From Nanobdellota archaeon (GTDB taxonomy: Archaea > Nanobdellota > Nanobdellia > Pacearchaeales > GW2011-AR1): 11,258 nt of DNA. The stretch covers positions 1 through 11,258 of the forward strand of contig JAHISS010000138.1 of the NCBI GenBank assembly GCA_018817905.1, in the 5' to 3' direction. The translations under genes and the position numbers were made by a program. The notes beneath the pieces are model-generated. The model was given only the letters and a program-made list of their open reading frames with translations. It did not search any database and was not told where the DNA came from. This document shows, piece after piece, positions 1-7,489 of this stretch (its first letter is position 1; each line of letters opens with the position of its first letter).

Positions 1-303
1 TGAGCTATAGAGGCACTCCAAAGAAAAAAATCCAGCAGTTAAAAACCTTTTCACTCAAACAGTATTCTCCGCACAAGAAGAAAAATCACAGATTTATTTT
101 TTGCACGCAATAATCAATTTCGCGCAGCAAAAAACTCAACACGAAAATTGCGTGAAATTGAACTCTCTGGGCGGGCGGGTGGGGGCAGAAAATAAATTTG
201 AAAAGCCTATGCGGAGATACTGTCAAAACCATTTCCCCAACGTCTCAACCATAATTCCCAATCTACCTAAATCGACAAACAAAACCAATTTCTGTTTCAA
301 TAC
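1..303. other. Intergenic region left of the surface-protein genes
   Basis: No convincing complete gene is seen. On the plus strand an open frame enters from the left edge and ends at TAA 111-113. It would give 36 basic residues (Lys-rich, containing PKKKIQQL and SPHKKKNHRF) that could be the C-terminus of a converging plus-strand gene, but the fragment is too short to identify. On the minus strand only a 49-codon frame without a ribosome site is seen. The region lies downstream of the minus-strand surface-protein gene ending at 304, so it should hold that transcript's terminator. A T-rich stretch on the minus strand opposite 76-88 is a candidate, but there is no clear hairpin and a terminator is not called. 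The G-rich motif at 169-185 is listed separately. Confidence 0.5.
169..185 (+). other. Potential G-quadruplex motif (G3-N-G3-N-G3-N-G5)
   Basis: The plus strand reads GGGCGGGCGGGTGGGGG: four runs of three or more G separated by single-base loops, the form known to fold into very stable parallel quadruplexes. It stands out against AT-rich surroundings. The minus-strand transcript of the surface-protein genes would carry the C-rich complement about 120 nt past the stop codon. Whether it acts in DNA, in RNA, or has no role cannot be told from the sequence. Confidence 0.6.
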
Positions 304-750
304 TTACGTGCATGGAACATTGCTCCTGAACAGTTTGCCAGAAGGACTAAGACAAACGTAGGCATTGCCAGCACCTTCTAATCCATTTATACTCACCCCG
401 CCATTTGAGTCTACAAACAACATAGTCTCATAATTCTTATCAGGTCCACTGCCAATCTTTAAAACACCGCCATCGTTTTTTATCTGCCAATCCCGGTGTG
501 GCGAACTGCTCCTCACTAATTCCAAAGCAGTAGCCTCGTTATCATTAGATTCAATTCTCAAAACCTGCGCGCCGCTGCCCCAGATATGCAATTCACTTTC
601 TGGATTTGGAATCCCAATCCCCACCTTCCCGCTGTTGTCAACTATAAACTTATCCTCCAAATTAATCTCCATCGCGCCGACAATAACCACCATCAAAATT
701 ATCAAAACAACCAACGCCGGCCCTGCTATCTTCAAAAAATTCTTTTTCAT
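304..750 (-). CDS. Small membrane-anchored extracytoplasmic protein with VGIG..NPES motif
   Basis: This is a 148-residue protein of unknown exact function. A short basic N-terminus (KK at 2-3) is followed by one hydrophobic segment at about 10-27, which fits an uncleaved anchor or a pilin-like (class III) signal. The rest is likely outside the cell. Residues 43-57 carry VGIG.PNPESELHI, a motif found in tail-fibre-like and surface proteins that precedes a beta-rich region. The C-terminus (about 112-148) has VDSNGGVSINGL and a Cys pair (C133, C147) in a segment resembling C-termini of DPANN surface proteins. The start is supported by GGAGGT at 755-760 with 4-nt spacing. It lies 28 nt after the metalloprotease gene, so the two are probably co-transcribed, and both end in similar NG/SG-type beta repeats. 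Family recognition is by motif only; a cell-surface or adhesion role is inferred. Confidence 0.8.
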   Translation of the reverse strand: MKKNFLKIAGPALVVLIILMVVIVGAMEINLEDKFIVDNSGKVGIGIPNPESELHIWGSGAQVLRIESNDNEATALELVRSSSPHRDWQIKNDGGVLKIGSGPDKNYETMLFVDSNGGVSINGLEGAGNAYVCLSPSGKLFRSNVPCT

Positions 751-778
751 TTTTACCTCCTTTCACGATTTACCATAT

Positions 779-3157
779 TCACGCTTTGATTATTGGGAGA
801 GTCTCTGGACGAGCCCTTTCAGGTTCCAGAATCGTTGGTCCCAGCCCCCCATTTAAGCTTCCAACAAAACATAATTCCCCATTCTGATTTATCTCGATGA
901 CGACAATGCCGTCACCATTCTTAATTGTAAATGCAGGATTTTGCGCATCGCAATTTGCGCTGGAGCCGCAGTTCCCACCTTCAGTACACAAATTTCCTTG
1001 CTGATCAACATAACTTACAGTTTCCCCAGCAGAATTTTTTACCTGGAACAATGGAACCGGAAACGCACACGAACCTGTCACAAAACAATCTCCCTCAAGG
1101 AATATGTCTCCATTTTCCGCAAACTTAGCAACTTCCTCGCCTTGGTTATTTTTTACTGTGAAGAATTCCATTTTTTCAGTATTGTCCTGGACAAAATAAC
1201 AATCAGAATCCGCAGGATAATCTATGAAGCCATCATTATCGTTGTCAATTCCGTCTTGGCATTGTGCTTGAGGATATGCTTCATCATTATCTTGTGGAGA
1301 AGAACAACTAAAATCATCTGGATAATCTGTGTAGCCATCGTCATCGTTGTCAATTCCGTCCTGGCATTCTGCTTGAGGATATGTTTCATCATTATCTTGT
1401 GGAGAAGAACAACTAAAGTCATTAGGATAATCTGTTGCTCCGTCGTTATCGTCATCTATGCCGTTAGAACATTTTCGGAGATTAATAATACTAACTTCAA
1501 TACCGCCGTCATCGGCTAATTTTATTGGAGTTATGTAAATATTGTTATAAGGATCATAAAAAGTTTCCCCTGGAAGCAAAAACGAGTCCCTTGAATCTGC
1601 CACATTATTGTACCAATCATATTCCGGTCCTGCAAATTCATCATACCATAAACTTTGAGTGTGTGCGTCAAAAAGATAGGTTGTTATACAACGACCATTG
1701 TAAAAAAATTGGCCCCTTATTAAAATACCATTAATATTTATGCCAAAATTATTCAAATGTTCTAAAGTTGAGTCATAACCGCCCAATGGTCTTTGATACT
1801 GTATATAGATTGCATCAAGGTCAATGGTTACGCCATCGTCATATACCGAAGGCACTAGAATTGGATTAGTTAATGGAATTTTTATAGCTTTTACATCTTG
1901 GGACTGGGTTTCGTAAGGATAAATCGTATAGGTTCCAGAATCTGTTACTTCTAACACACTTGAACCATCGAGCCATCCGAATCTTTCTTTGTGACAAGCC
2001 GCATGGTGAAAAGCGTAGTTCGTTAGCTCTGGCTGATATGTAAAACCTGTGGTTCCTAATACTTGGAATCTGTCACCGCTAGCATATTGAGCACAATCAA
2101 CCACATCCCCAGATATTGTAAATTCCCCGCAATCATAAATGTTTCCATGCCCACCAATACCAAAACCATGCGAAAGTTCATGAGAAATTAATTTATAAAG
2201 CGAATTATCAACTTCGTCCAAATAATACCAGCCAGGATAGGGCCCAGGTGTTGGGGGATACATAGAGGGCATTAGCTTGGTTGCTACAGAAATACTTGTA
2301 TACAAATCTGTCCCATCCGGAGCAGTCAAATGAATCTTTCCTATAGCAGAAACTCCTCCCCCCGTGCCGCAACCATGTTTTACAATAAGGATCCTATCTA
2401 TTTCAGATAACTCTCCAGGATATTCTTCTGCTAATCTGGCAGTGGCATCGGGAGGAACAGAATTAGAGGCACAACTGGATTCATCTTCATCAAACCATCC
2501 ATAAACAAAACCATCTAAACTGGTCTTACCGTATGACGACTCTCTAAAAAACGAACTAAGAAAACCGGTTTGGTCATCACGAAACAAATAATAATACATT
2601 TCAGAGGCGCTTGGATGAGTAAAGGCGTGATTTGGATTTTGGTATAGTAAAACAACTGTTGTTTGCACTCCTAAAACATCATCCTGTAAGTCCGCTTCAA
2701 TCGGAGAAAAAAGCAAGCCCTCATCGTCAGATAAGAATTCATAATTCTCCGCGACAATTTCATTTCCTTTGTCAAATTGCAATTTTTTCCCAAAGACTCT
2801 CAATTTGTCTCCTGAAACCAACCACGGTTCTTCTTCAAAATAGATTCTATGCTTCTCCTCACCATCGTAAATGAAATATTCATTTACACTTGAAGACTCC
2901 TCAAGGTTGTCGTAATGAAATGCTTCCACTTCCCCCTTAACTTCAATTTCTTCCCCGAATTTTGAGATGTCATTTATCCTCTTCCGTACAGCAGATTCAT
3001 CAAACAAATTTATACTCTCGGCCAAATTAACTTTTGCAGCCTTTCCCTTTATTAGGTCACTTGGAGAAAACAAAACCCCGTCCCCAAAAAAATAAAAATA
3101 ACCAAAAGTCGCTAAAACAACCACAACAACTAAAACAACAACCAACCTCTTTTCCAT
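779..3157 (-). CDS. Membrane-anchored M6/M11-like zinc metalloprotease with Cys/Asp-rich and beta repeats
   Basis: This 792-residue protein is probably a cell-surface endopeptidase. Residues 4-24 form a hydrophobic anchor or signal. Residues 70-143 look like a small OB-like beta domain (VKGEVEAF, YDGEEKHRIYF, SGDKLRVFG). The catalytic region begins near 161 (VLGVQTTVVLLY) and contains H326-E-L-S-H330-G-F-G-I-G-G-H337, followed by a Met-turn-like GDRFQVLG (361-368, Leu for the usual Met) and KERFGWLDG with SGTYTIYPYE, the pattern that follows the active site in M6/M11 peptidases. The third histidine sits one residue later than in standard HExxHxxGxxH. Residues 563-665 hold three 35-residue CxDGIDxDxDG..DYP..xxC repeats, likely Ca-binding. 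Residues 666-770 hold three F-x-(V/I)-K-N-x-x-G modules. The gene starts 35 nt after polC, has no ribosome site, and a TATA-like box places the transcript start near the ATG, suggesting a leaderless mRNA. The substrate is unknown. Confidence 0.85.
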   Translation of the reverse strand: MEKRLVVVLVVVVVLATFGYFYFFGDGVLFSPSDLIKGKAAKVNLAESINLFDESAVRKRINDISKFGEEIEVKGEVEAFHYDNLEESSSVNEYFIYDGEEKHRIYFEEEPWLVSGDKLRVFGKKLQFDKGNEIVAENYEFLSDDEGLLFSPIEADLQDDVLGVQTTVVLLYQNPNHAFTHPSASEMYYYLFRDDQTGFLSSFFRESSYGKTSLDGFVYGWFDEDESSCASNSVPPDATARLAEEYPGELSEIDRILIVKHGCGTGGGVSAIGKIHLTAPDGTDLYTSISVATKLMPSMYPPTPGPYPGWYYLDEVDNSLYKLISHELSHGFGIGGHGNIYDCGEFTISGDVVDCAQYASGDRFQVLGTTGFTYQPELTNYAFHHAACHKERFGWLDGSSVLEVTDSGTYTIYPYETQSQDVKAIKIPLTNPILVPSVYDDGVTIDLDAIYIQYQRPLGGYDSTLEHLNNFGININGILIRGQFFYNGRCITTYLFDAHTQSLWYDEFAGPEYDWYNNVADSRDSFLLPGETFYDPYNNIYITPIKLADDGGIEVSIINLRKCSNGIDDDNDGATDYPNDFSCSSPQDNDETYPQAECQDGIDNDDDGYTDYPDDFSCSSPQDNDEAYPQAQCQDGIDNDNDGFIDYPADSDCYFVQDNTEKMEFFTVKNNQGEEVAKFAENGDIFLEGDCFVTGSCAFPVPLFQVKNSAGETVSYVDQQGNLCTEGGNCGSSANCDAQNPAFTIKNGDGIVVIEINQNGELCFVGSLNGGLGPTILEPERARPETLPIIKA
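1163..1471 (-). repeat. Three tandem 105-bp coding repeats (35-residue Cys/Asp-rich units)
   Basis: Inside the metalloprotease gene, units start at 1471 and 1366, with a third, partly diverged unit from 1261. The unit is C-x-(N/D)-G-I-D-(D/N)-D-x-D-G-x-x-D-Y-P-x-D, then C, a Ser/Gln segment and DN(D/T)E. The first two units are nearly identical in DNA as well as protein, pointing to recent duplication or gene conversion. The acidic DxDxDG spacing resembles Ca-binding loops of thrombospondin type-3 or EF-hand-like repeats. The two Cys per unit may form a disulfide. Confidence 0.85.
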
Positions 3158-3180
3158 ACTTTCTACTACAAATCAAGAAT

Positions 3181-3188
3181 TAATAAAA
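3181..3188 (-). promoter_or_regulatory. TATA-like box for the metalloprotease gene
   Basis: The minus strand reads TTTTATTA, centred about 27 nt before the ATG at 3157, inside the 35-nt gap after polC. Archaeal transcription usually starts about 25 nt downstream of the box, which would put the first base at or next to the start codon. No GGAGG-like site is present (the leader reads GTAGTAGAAAGT), so a leaderless mRNA is plausible. Read-through from the polD operon cannot be excluded. Confidence 0.4.
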
Positions 3189-3192
3189 CTTC

Positions 3193-6100
3193 CTAAAACC
3201 ACTTCCCCAACGCTTCTTGTTTTTCTTTCTCCCTCCCAAATATCGACTGAATATACATCTCAGTCAACTCCAAACTTTCCAACAAATATTTACTCGCGCC
3301 AAACTCCCGCGCCAAATCCAAAGCCGGCTGCATGTATTTCACAATGCTTCCTTCAGAAATTGTAAAAATCAGTTTCCCACCGCACTTCGTGCACTTGCCA
3401 ACAAGCGGCGGCCGCCGATATTTTGCATTGCACCCAACACACCTAAATCCTTGCATTGAAAACTTCCTCAAATTTCCCCTCGTGTCTCTGATAAAATGCC
3501 TTTCAATAATCAATCTCGCCACATCTGCCGTATCAACCGCCCGAATCTTCTTACACAACTCCATCTGAGCATTAACTTTCTCCTGCATCGTCGGCAATAT
3601 TTTATAACTCGAACAAAGAGGCCCAAGATTAATGTCTTCAGTCTCATAACTGTAACCCAAATCAACAAACTCTTTATCACCGCCCAGCCTGTCCTTCACC
3701 TGCTCCATCTTAACATCATACGGACTTTTTCTTTCTTCTGCAGCTTCATACAATTCTAAAGGAATTTCCTTAGAAACATCTACATCAAAAATCATATCAT
3801 CAACTTCCCCGGCCCTGATTCGCGCATTCACAACTAACGGAGCATCCTGCGTCCCCCCGCGATGAGCTGGCAAAAATTTCCTCGAAAAGTTCAACAACAT
3901 GTCCATAAAAAGCATGCATGCGGCTTCATCTCCATCGCAATCCCTCCTCATAGCTGCATGCATGTACGGCGAAGCCAACATTCCTTGCGTCTTTGAAAAA
4001 CCGATCAATCTCCCAATAACAGAAGCGCAATTGTGCGGAGCCATGCAGCCAAGCAAAACCCCAATCAAATCTTCCCTGCCCTTTGCATTGAACTTTTTCT
4101 CCAAACCATAAATTTTCTCAAGCTCCTCATCGACAAACTTAGTAATTTTCAAAAAAACATCGTCGGCTTTTTCATCCGAACTTTCAGAGCAAGCAGGCAA
4201 AACAATATCGTGCGGAAACAATTCCAAAACCTGGTTCTCGCTTTCCAACTTCTTTCCGTTAATATCTTTTTCATAACCCAACTCCCTTAACTTTTCAACA
4301 CTTGTTCCAATTTCCTTCGCCTTAAAATGCGTCAACGGCATTTCAATCATGTCATACCTAATTGTCCCATCCTTGTTCACATGAAGATTATATTTCGCCC
4401 TCAACAAACCCTTTGCCAAAAACTCGGTGCTGTGGTCTTTGTTGCTCGTTCCCCGCACACCCTTAACAATCGGAATCTCATCAACGCTCACGCCAGCAAT
4501 TTTCTTCGCCTCATCAAAATAACTTCTAATGTCTATCCGTCTTTCTTTGTATTTTTCACTTTCCAACCGCTTGCAATATTCTCCACAAACTCCACACCGT
4601 GGATAAACAGTTCCCTTTTCGCATTTACTGCAATAAAAATCAGGAAATTCTGCTTTAACAGTTCCAACATCCAACGCTGCCTGAAAACTTCTCAACCTTC
4701 CGCCTTCGTTCCCAACTGGAAACAAAACATGCGGGCTTCCTGTCAGCTTCCGCAATTTCGCTTTTTCAGGCCGCCCCATTCGCGACCCAACAAAAACTCC
4801 AGCCTTATCCCTTACCTCCAAATCACACAATTCATTTATCTTGCTCAAAACACTTCCCTCAAAATCTCCAACTTTCTGCAGCAGCTTATCAAACTCATTT
4901 CCAAAACAATTCCTGTCCAACTTTAAAACCCCAAAACCTAAATTAAACAACAGAGCATTTTTATTTTTCTCATTCAAAACAACATTTTCCAAACTAACTT
5001 CATGCTCACAGCCAATCAATTCCAAAGCTCTCTTCCCCCTTGCAAACCTCTCTTTATCCGCCTTCGTCCAAGGCAAAACAAACTTCTCCCCAGACAACTC
5101 GCCATGTCCAATCCAATCAAACAAAGCTAAAAAATCATCCTTCCCAATTTGCGTCCAATAAAAAATAAAACTCGGATGCAGAGAAACGTTTAACTTTTCA
5201 GAAATCTTAACAGCTTCCTTAAAATCAACAAACAACTCGCTCGCCCCGCCAGCTTTCTTCACTTCCTGCAGCCAATATTGCTCAATATATCCTTGTTTCT
5301 CAAGCGCGTGGTTTCTATTTCTGAAATCCCCATACGGCACAAGCAAATCCCCTAAATAAATTATCTCCTCAACATCGTCGTAAACTCTTTTAGCTTCGTC
5401 ACAATCTGTGATTTTTTTTACAGCGCCGTTCTTGAACTTCACAATCGGTCCGTCAATTGTCGTGCAAGAAGCAGCCACACATCCTTTTGTTGGACTTTCA
5501 ATTTTCAACTGCGTACCGACCGCAATAAAATCCCCGCAAATCCGCATAGTTGCCGGATGAACTGCAAGACAAGAATAGCCAGTGTTCCTGCATCGACCAT
5601 ACCTCAACCGAAACCCGCCACTCCGAGAAGGATGACCAAAAACCGGCCTGCCCGCCACCAAGTCCTTAATATAAACAGCACCCCCAGAAACATCTGCTGT
5701 TTTTTTCTTCTTCAACTCTCCCTGCAGCTCAACAAATTTCTCAAGAAAATCCCAGTCGCTCAACTTAAAACCATTCTCTCTTAACCTCTTAACTCTTTTC
5801 AAAATCTTCGGAGCTTTCTGCGCCAAACCCTCGTTCAAAGTTAAACAAAATCCAGAGCGAATAAAATTAGTCGGAACTCTCGACAAATCCTTGTAATTAT
5901 AAACTTCCCTGCTCTCGCTCGCATCCCCAGAAACTTGAATCGGCAGATAACTCATCAAAAACTCTATCTCTTTTTCTGTCGGCAAATACTGCAAGTTCGT
6001 GACTCTTTCGTGATACTCATAACTTTCATGAACGCCTCGTTTAATCTCTTCCTCGTTCGGATCATACTTTGCATAACCAAATATTTCTCTTAAATGATCT

Positions 6101-6594
6101 ATCACAACCAATGAAAAAGCCGCCTCTGTCCCTCCAGCAGACCTTATCGGTCCAGAGTAATACGGAACAAAATAATCTTCCCCGTTTTTTGTCTTCTCAA
6201 ATTTCAACTCAACAAACCCTTCAATCGGCGAAGACACAACACCCAAAGTCATGTAAGCAATCGCAACCCTAATCCCTGCTTCAATTGCTTCCTTATGGTC
6301 TTTAAACTTAACATACTTTTCCTTAGCAACTTCCTCTGCAATTGACAACGCAACGCAAGGGTCCAAAGAACCAAACTTTTTCTCCAGCTCAAGAATCCTT
6401 GAAACAATTCTCTTGTCAGCAATCTGAGGATACACAGTAGAAATCAAACCCACCACCTTTTCAGCCAAAGAAGACGCAATAGGAATCTCAACCTCTGCAA
6501 CAGGGTCCACTCCTTTCGCCTTCGCTTTCTTTGCCAGTTCATAATCTTCATGAACCTTCTCTTCGATGAGTTTAAAATATTGGTTTGGTGTCAT
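3193..6594 (-). CDS. polC: DNA polymerase D large (catalytic) subunit, DP2
   Basis: This is the catalytic subunit of archaeal family-D DNA polymerase, which copies DNA at the replication fork with the small subunit DP1. Diagnostic blocks are Y-SGPIRSAGGT (147-156), GHPSRSGGFRLRYGR, KDGTIRYDMIEMPLTHF, and the catalytic loop RRDCDGDE with D885, D887 and D889. The PolD motif I recall has Asn at the first of these positions. Two Cys clusters are visible: CSKCEKG...CGVCGEYC mid-protein, and C1052, C1055, C1068, C1071 near the end, fitting zinc ribbons. The last eight residues, QEALGKWF, match a PCNA-interacting peptide (QxxLxxWF). At 1133 residues it is somewhat shorter than thermococcal proteins and has no intein in the catalytic motif. 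The start is supported by GGAG at 6602-6605 with 7-nt spacing. The gene overlaps the end of the RuBisCO-like gene by 23 nt, so translation is probably coupled. Confidence 0.98.
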   Translation of the reverse strand: MTPNQYFKLIEEKVHEDYELAKKAKAKGVDPVAEVEIPIASSLAEKVVGLISTVYPQIADKRIVSRILELEKKFGSLDPCVALSIAEEVAKEKYVKFKDHKEAIEAGIRVAIAYMTLGVVSSPIEGFVELKFEKTKNGEDYFVPYYSGPIRSAGGTEAAFSLVVIDHLREIFGYAKYDPNEEEIKRGVHESYEYHERVTNLQYLPTEKEIEFLMSYLPIQVSGDASESREVYNYKDLSRVPTNFIRSGFCLTLNEGLAQKAPKILKRVKRLRENGFKLSDWDFLEKFVELQGELKKKKTADVSGGAVYIKDLVAGRPVFGHPSRSGGFRLRYGRCRNTGYSCLAVHPATMRICGDFIAVGTQLKIESPTKGCVAASCTTIDGPIVKFKNGAVKKITDCDEAKRVYDDVEEIIYLGDLLVPYGDFRNRNHALEKQGYIEQYWLQEVKKAGGASELFVDFKEAVKISEKLNVSLHPSFIFYWTQIGKDDFLALFDWIGHGELSGEKFVLPWTKADKERFARGKRALELIGCEHEVSLENVVLNEKNKNALLFNLGFGVLKLDRNCFGNEFDKLLQKVGDFEGSVLSKINELCDLEVRDKAGVFVGSRMGRPEKAKLRKLTGSPHVLFPVGNEGGRLRSFQAALDVGTVKAEFPDFYCSKCEKGTVYPRCGVCGEYCKRLESEKYKERRIDIRSYFDEAKKIAGVSVDEIPIVKGVRGTSNKDHSTEFLAKGLLRAKYNLHVNKDGTIRYDMIEMPLTHFKAKEIGTSVEKLRELGYEKDINGKKLESENQVLELFPHDIVLPACSESSDEKADDVFLKITKFVDEELEKIYGLEKKFNAKGREDLIGVLLGCMAPHNCASVIGRLIGFSKTQGMLASPYMHAAMRRDCDGDEAACMLFMDMLLNFSRKFLPAHRGGTQDAPLVVNARIRAGEVDDMIFDVDVSKEIPLELYEAAEERKSPYDVKMEQVKDRLGGDKEFVDLGYSYETEDINLGPLCSSYKILPTMQEKVNAQMELCKKIRAVDTADVARLIIERHFIRDTRGNLRKFSMQGFRCVGCNAKYRRPPLVGKCTKCGGKLIFTISEGSIVKYMQPALDLAREFGASKYLLESLELTEMYIQSIFGREKEKQEALGKWF

Positions 6595-7489
6595 CTTTCA
6601 TCTCCTTTAACAAAGCAAAATTATTCTCCAAATTGCCAGACAAAACCCACGAACCAACCGCAAAACCAATATAAGGAATAAACCTTTCATTAACAGATTT
6701 GATAATTCCTTTAATTCTCTCCGGATTTATCCCGCCACTTAATATCAATTTTGTCTTTCCAACCCCTTTAGTCTCTCGAGTAGCTGAGTCTAGCGCAACA
6801 TCCAAGTTGAAATCTTTATCAAACAAGGGATCTGAAACAACAACAAAAGACGCTCCTGCTAATCTCGAAAAGATTATGTGCGAGCTCCAAGAAATTTGTT
6901 GGGAAAGCCCCGCACAATGAACCATTGTCACGTGCTTATTAGAAATCTCACCAACTAAATTCCAACCATCAACCCAAGGAACAATCATCGCACAATCGCT
7001 CACTAAAGAATCAGGATTAACAATCTTCTGAAAATAATCTAAATCTGAAACAAGTCCATTAATCTTATTTGAATCTTCCTTAGAATATTCGCTTGCATCA
7101 TCGTCTTTAACAAAATCAATCTTATTTTTCACAGCTAATTTTATTAAATCACTAACAATGCCTTCCTGAAACTTTAAAGAAGGTTTCAAAATTACACCTA
7201 AAGAAATTTTTTCGCTTAATGTTTTATCCTTAAGAGGTGCGATAGAACAATCTACTATCTCAATATCTTCCAAAACACAGCCCGCACTATACCTAAGCAT
7301 TCCTGTTAGAACAGTAATCAACTGGGACAAACTTCCTGTTTTCACATCAACTAAAGCTCGTTTGTTCTTTATTTCATAATTTGGAACTGGTTTTTTATAA
7401 AAAATCCCCCCGCCAAAAAGATACGGAATTATTTTGCTCTCAAAAGAATCTTTATCTTCAAACCTATACTTTGCTATTGCTCTAATCAT
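6572..7489 (-). CDS. Short RuBisCO-like protein embedded in the polD operon
   Basis: This 305-residue protein belongs, by motif, to the RuBisCO large-subunit superfamily and resembles type IV (RuBisCO-like) members. In order: an alpha/beta N-terminal part (IRAIAKYRFED), TGSLSQLITVLTGM (51-64, compare GNISQ...GN), LEDIEIVD (73-80), GVILKPSLKF (98-107, compare TIKPK), DFVKDDDA (125-132, compare the carbamylated-Lys motif KDDE), VTMVHCAG (187-194, compare the active-site HR region), SRLAGASFVVVSDP (208-221) and LILSGGINPERI (248-259), then a Gly-rich strand. The likely carbamate Lys is K128 and K102 matches the active-site Lys. The partners of Asn123, Lys177, Arg295, His327 and the loop-6 Lys are changed or absent, so carboxylation is unlikely. 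It is shorter than the roughly 400 or more residues usual for the family. ATG at 7489 was chosen over GTG at 7501 because it forms ATGA with the polB stop and has GGTGG 8 nt upstream. It overlaps polB and polC, so it is co-expressed with PolD. Its substrate is unknown. Confidence 0.8.
   Translation of the reverse strand: MIRAIAKYRFEDKDSFESKIIPYLFGGGIFYKKPVPNYEIKNKRALVDVKTGSLSQLITVLTGMLRYSAGCVLEDIEIVDCSIAPLKDKTLSEKISLGVILKPSLKFQEGIVSDLIKLAVKNKIDFVKDDDASEYSKEDSNKINGLVSDLDYFQKIVNPDSLVSDCAMIVPWVDGWNLVGEISNKHVTMVHCAGLSQQISWSSHIIFSRLAGASFVVVSDPLFDKDFNLDVALDSATRETKGVGKTKLILSGGINPERIKGIIKSVNERFIPYIGFAVGSWVLSGNLENNFALLKEMKDDTKPIF

Noticed and set aside
103..160. Inverted repeats CACGCAAT/ATTGCGTG and CAATTTC/GAAATTG
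   Set aside because: The arms cross rather than nest, spacing is long and the region is low-complexity, so no clean terminator or structured RNA is supported.
101..361. Plus-strand 86-codon frame at the left end
   Set aside because: It starts with TTG, has no ribosome site, contains the G-run as Gly/Arg, and overlaps the end of the surface-protein gene.
941..1519. Long plus-strand open frame (192 codons) opposite the protease repeats, rich in I/V and hydrophobic
   Set aside because: It is the antisense of the 105-bp repeats. The repeated hydrophobic pattern is the complement of GAT/AAC-rich codons, and there is no ribosome site or promoter.
4327..4926. Plus-strand open frame of 199 codons inside polC
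   Set aside because: It lies wholly opposite the conserved DP2 gene. Its composition (high Ser, Asn, Pro, Phe) is typical of an antisense shadow.
6572..7489. Nicotinate or quinolinate phosphoribosyltransferase as the identity of the protein between polB and polC
   Set aside because: The SGGI and GFAVGS end resembles these barrels, but the ordered LKPS, KDDD, RLAGA and SLSQ segments fit RuBisCO-like proteins better.
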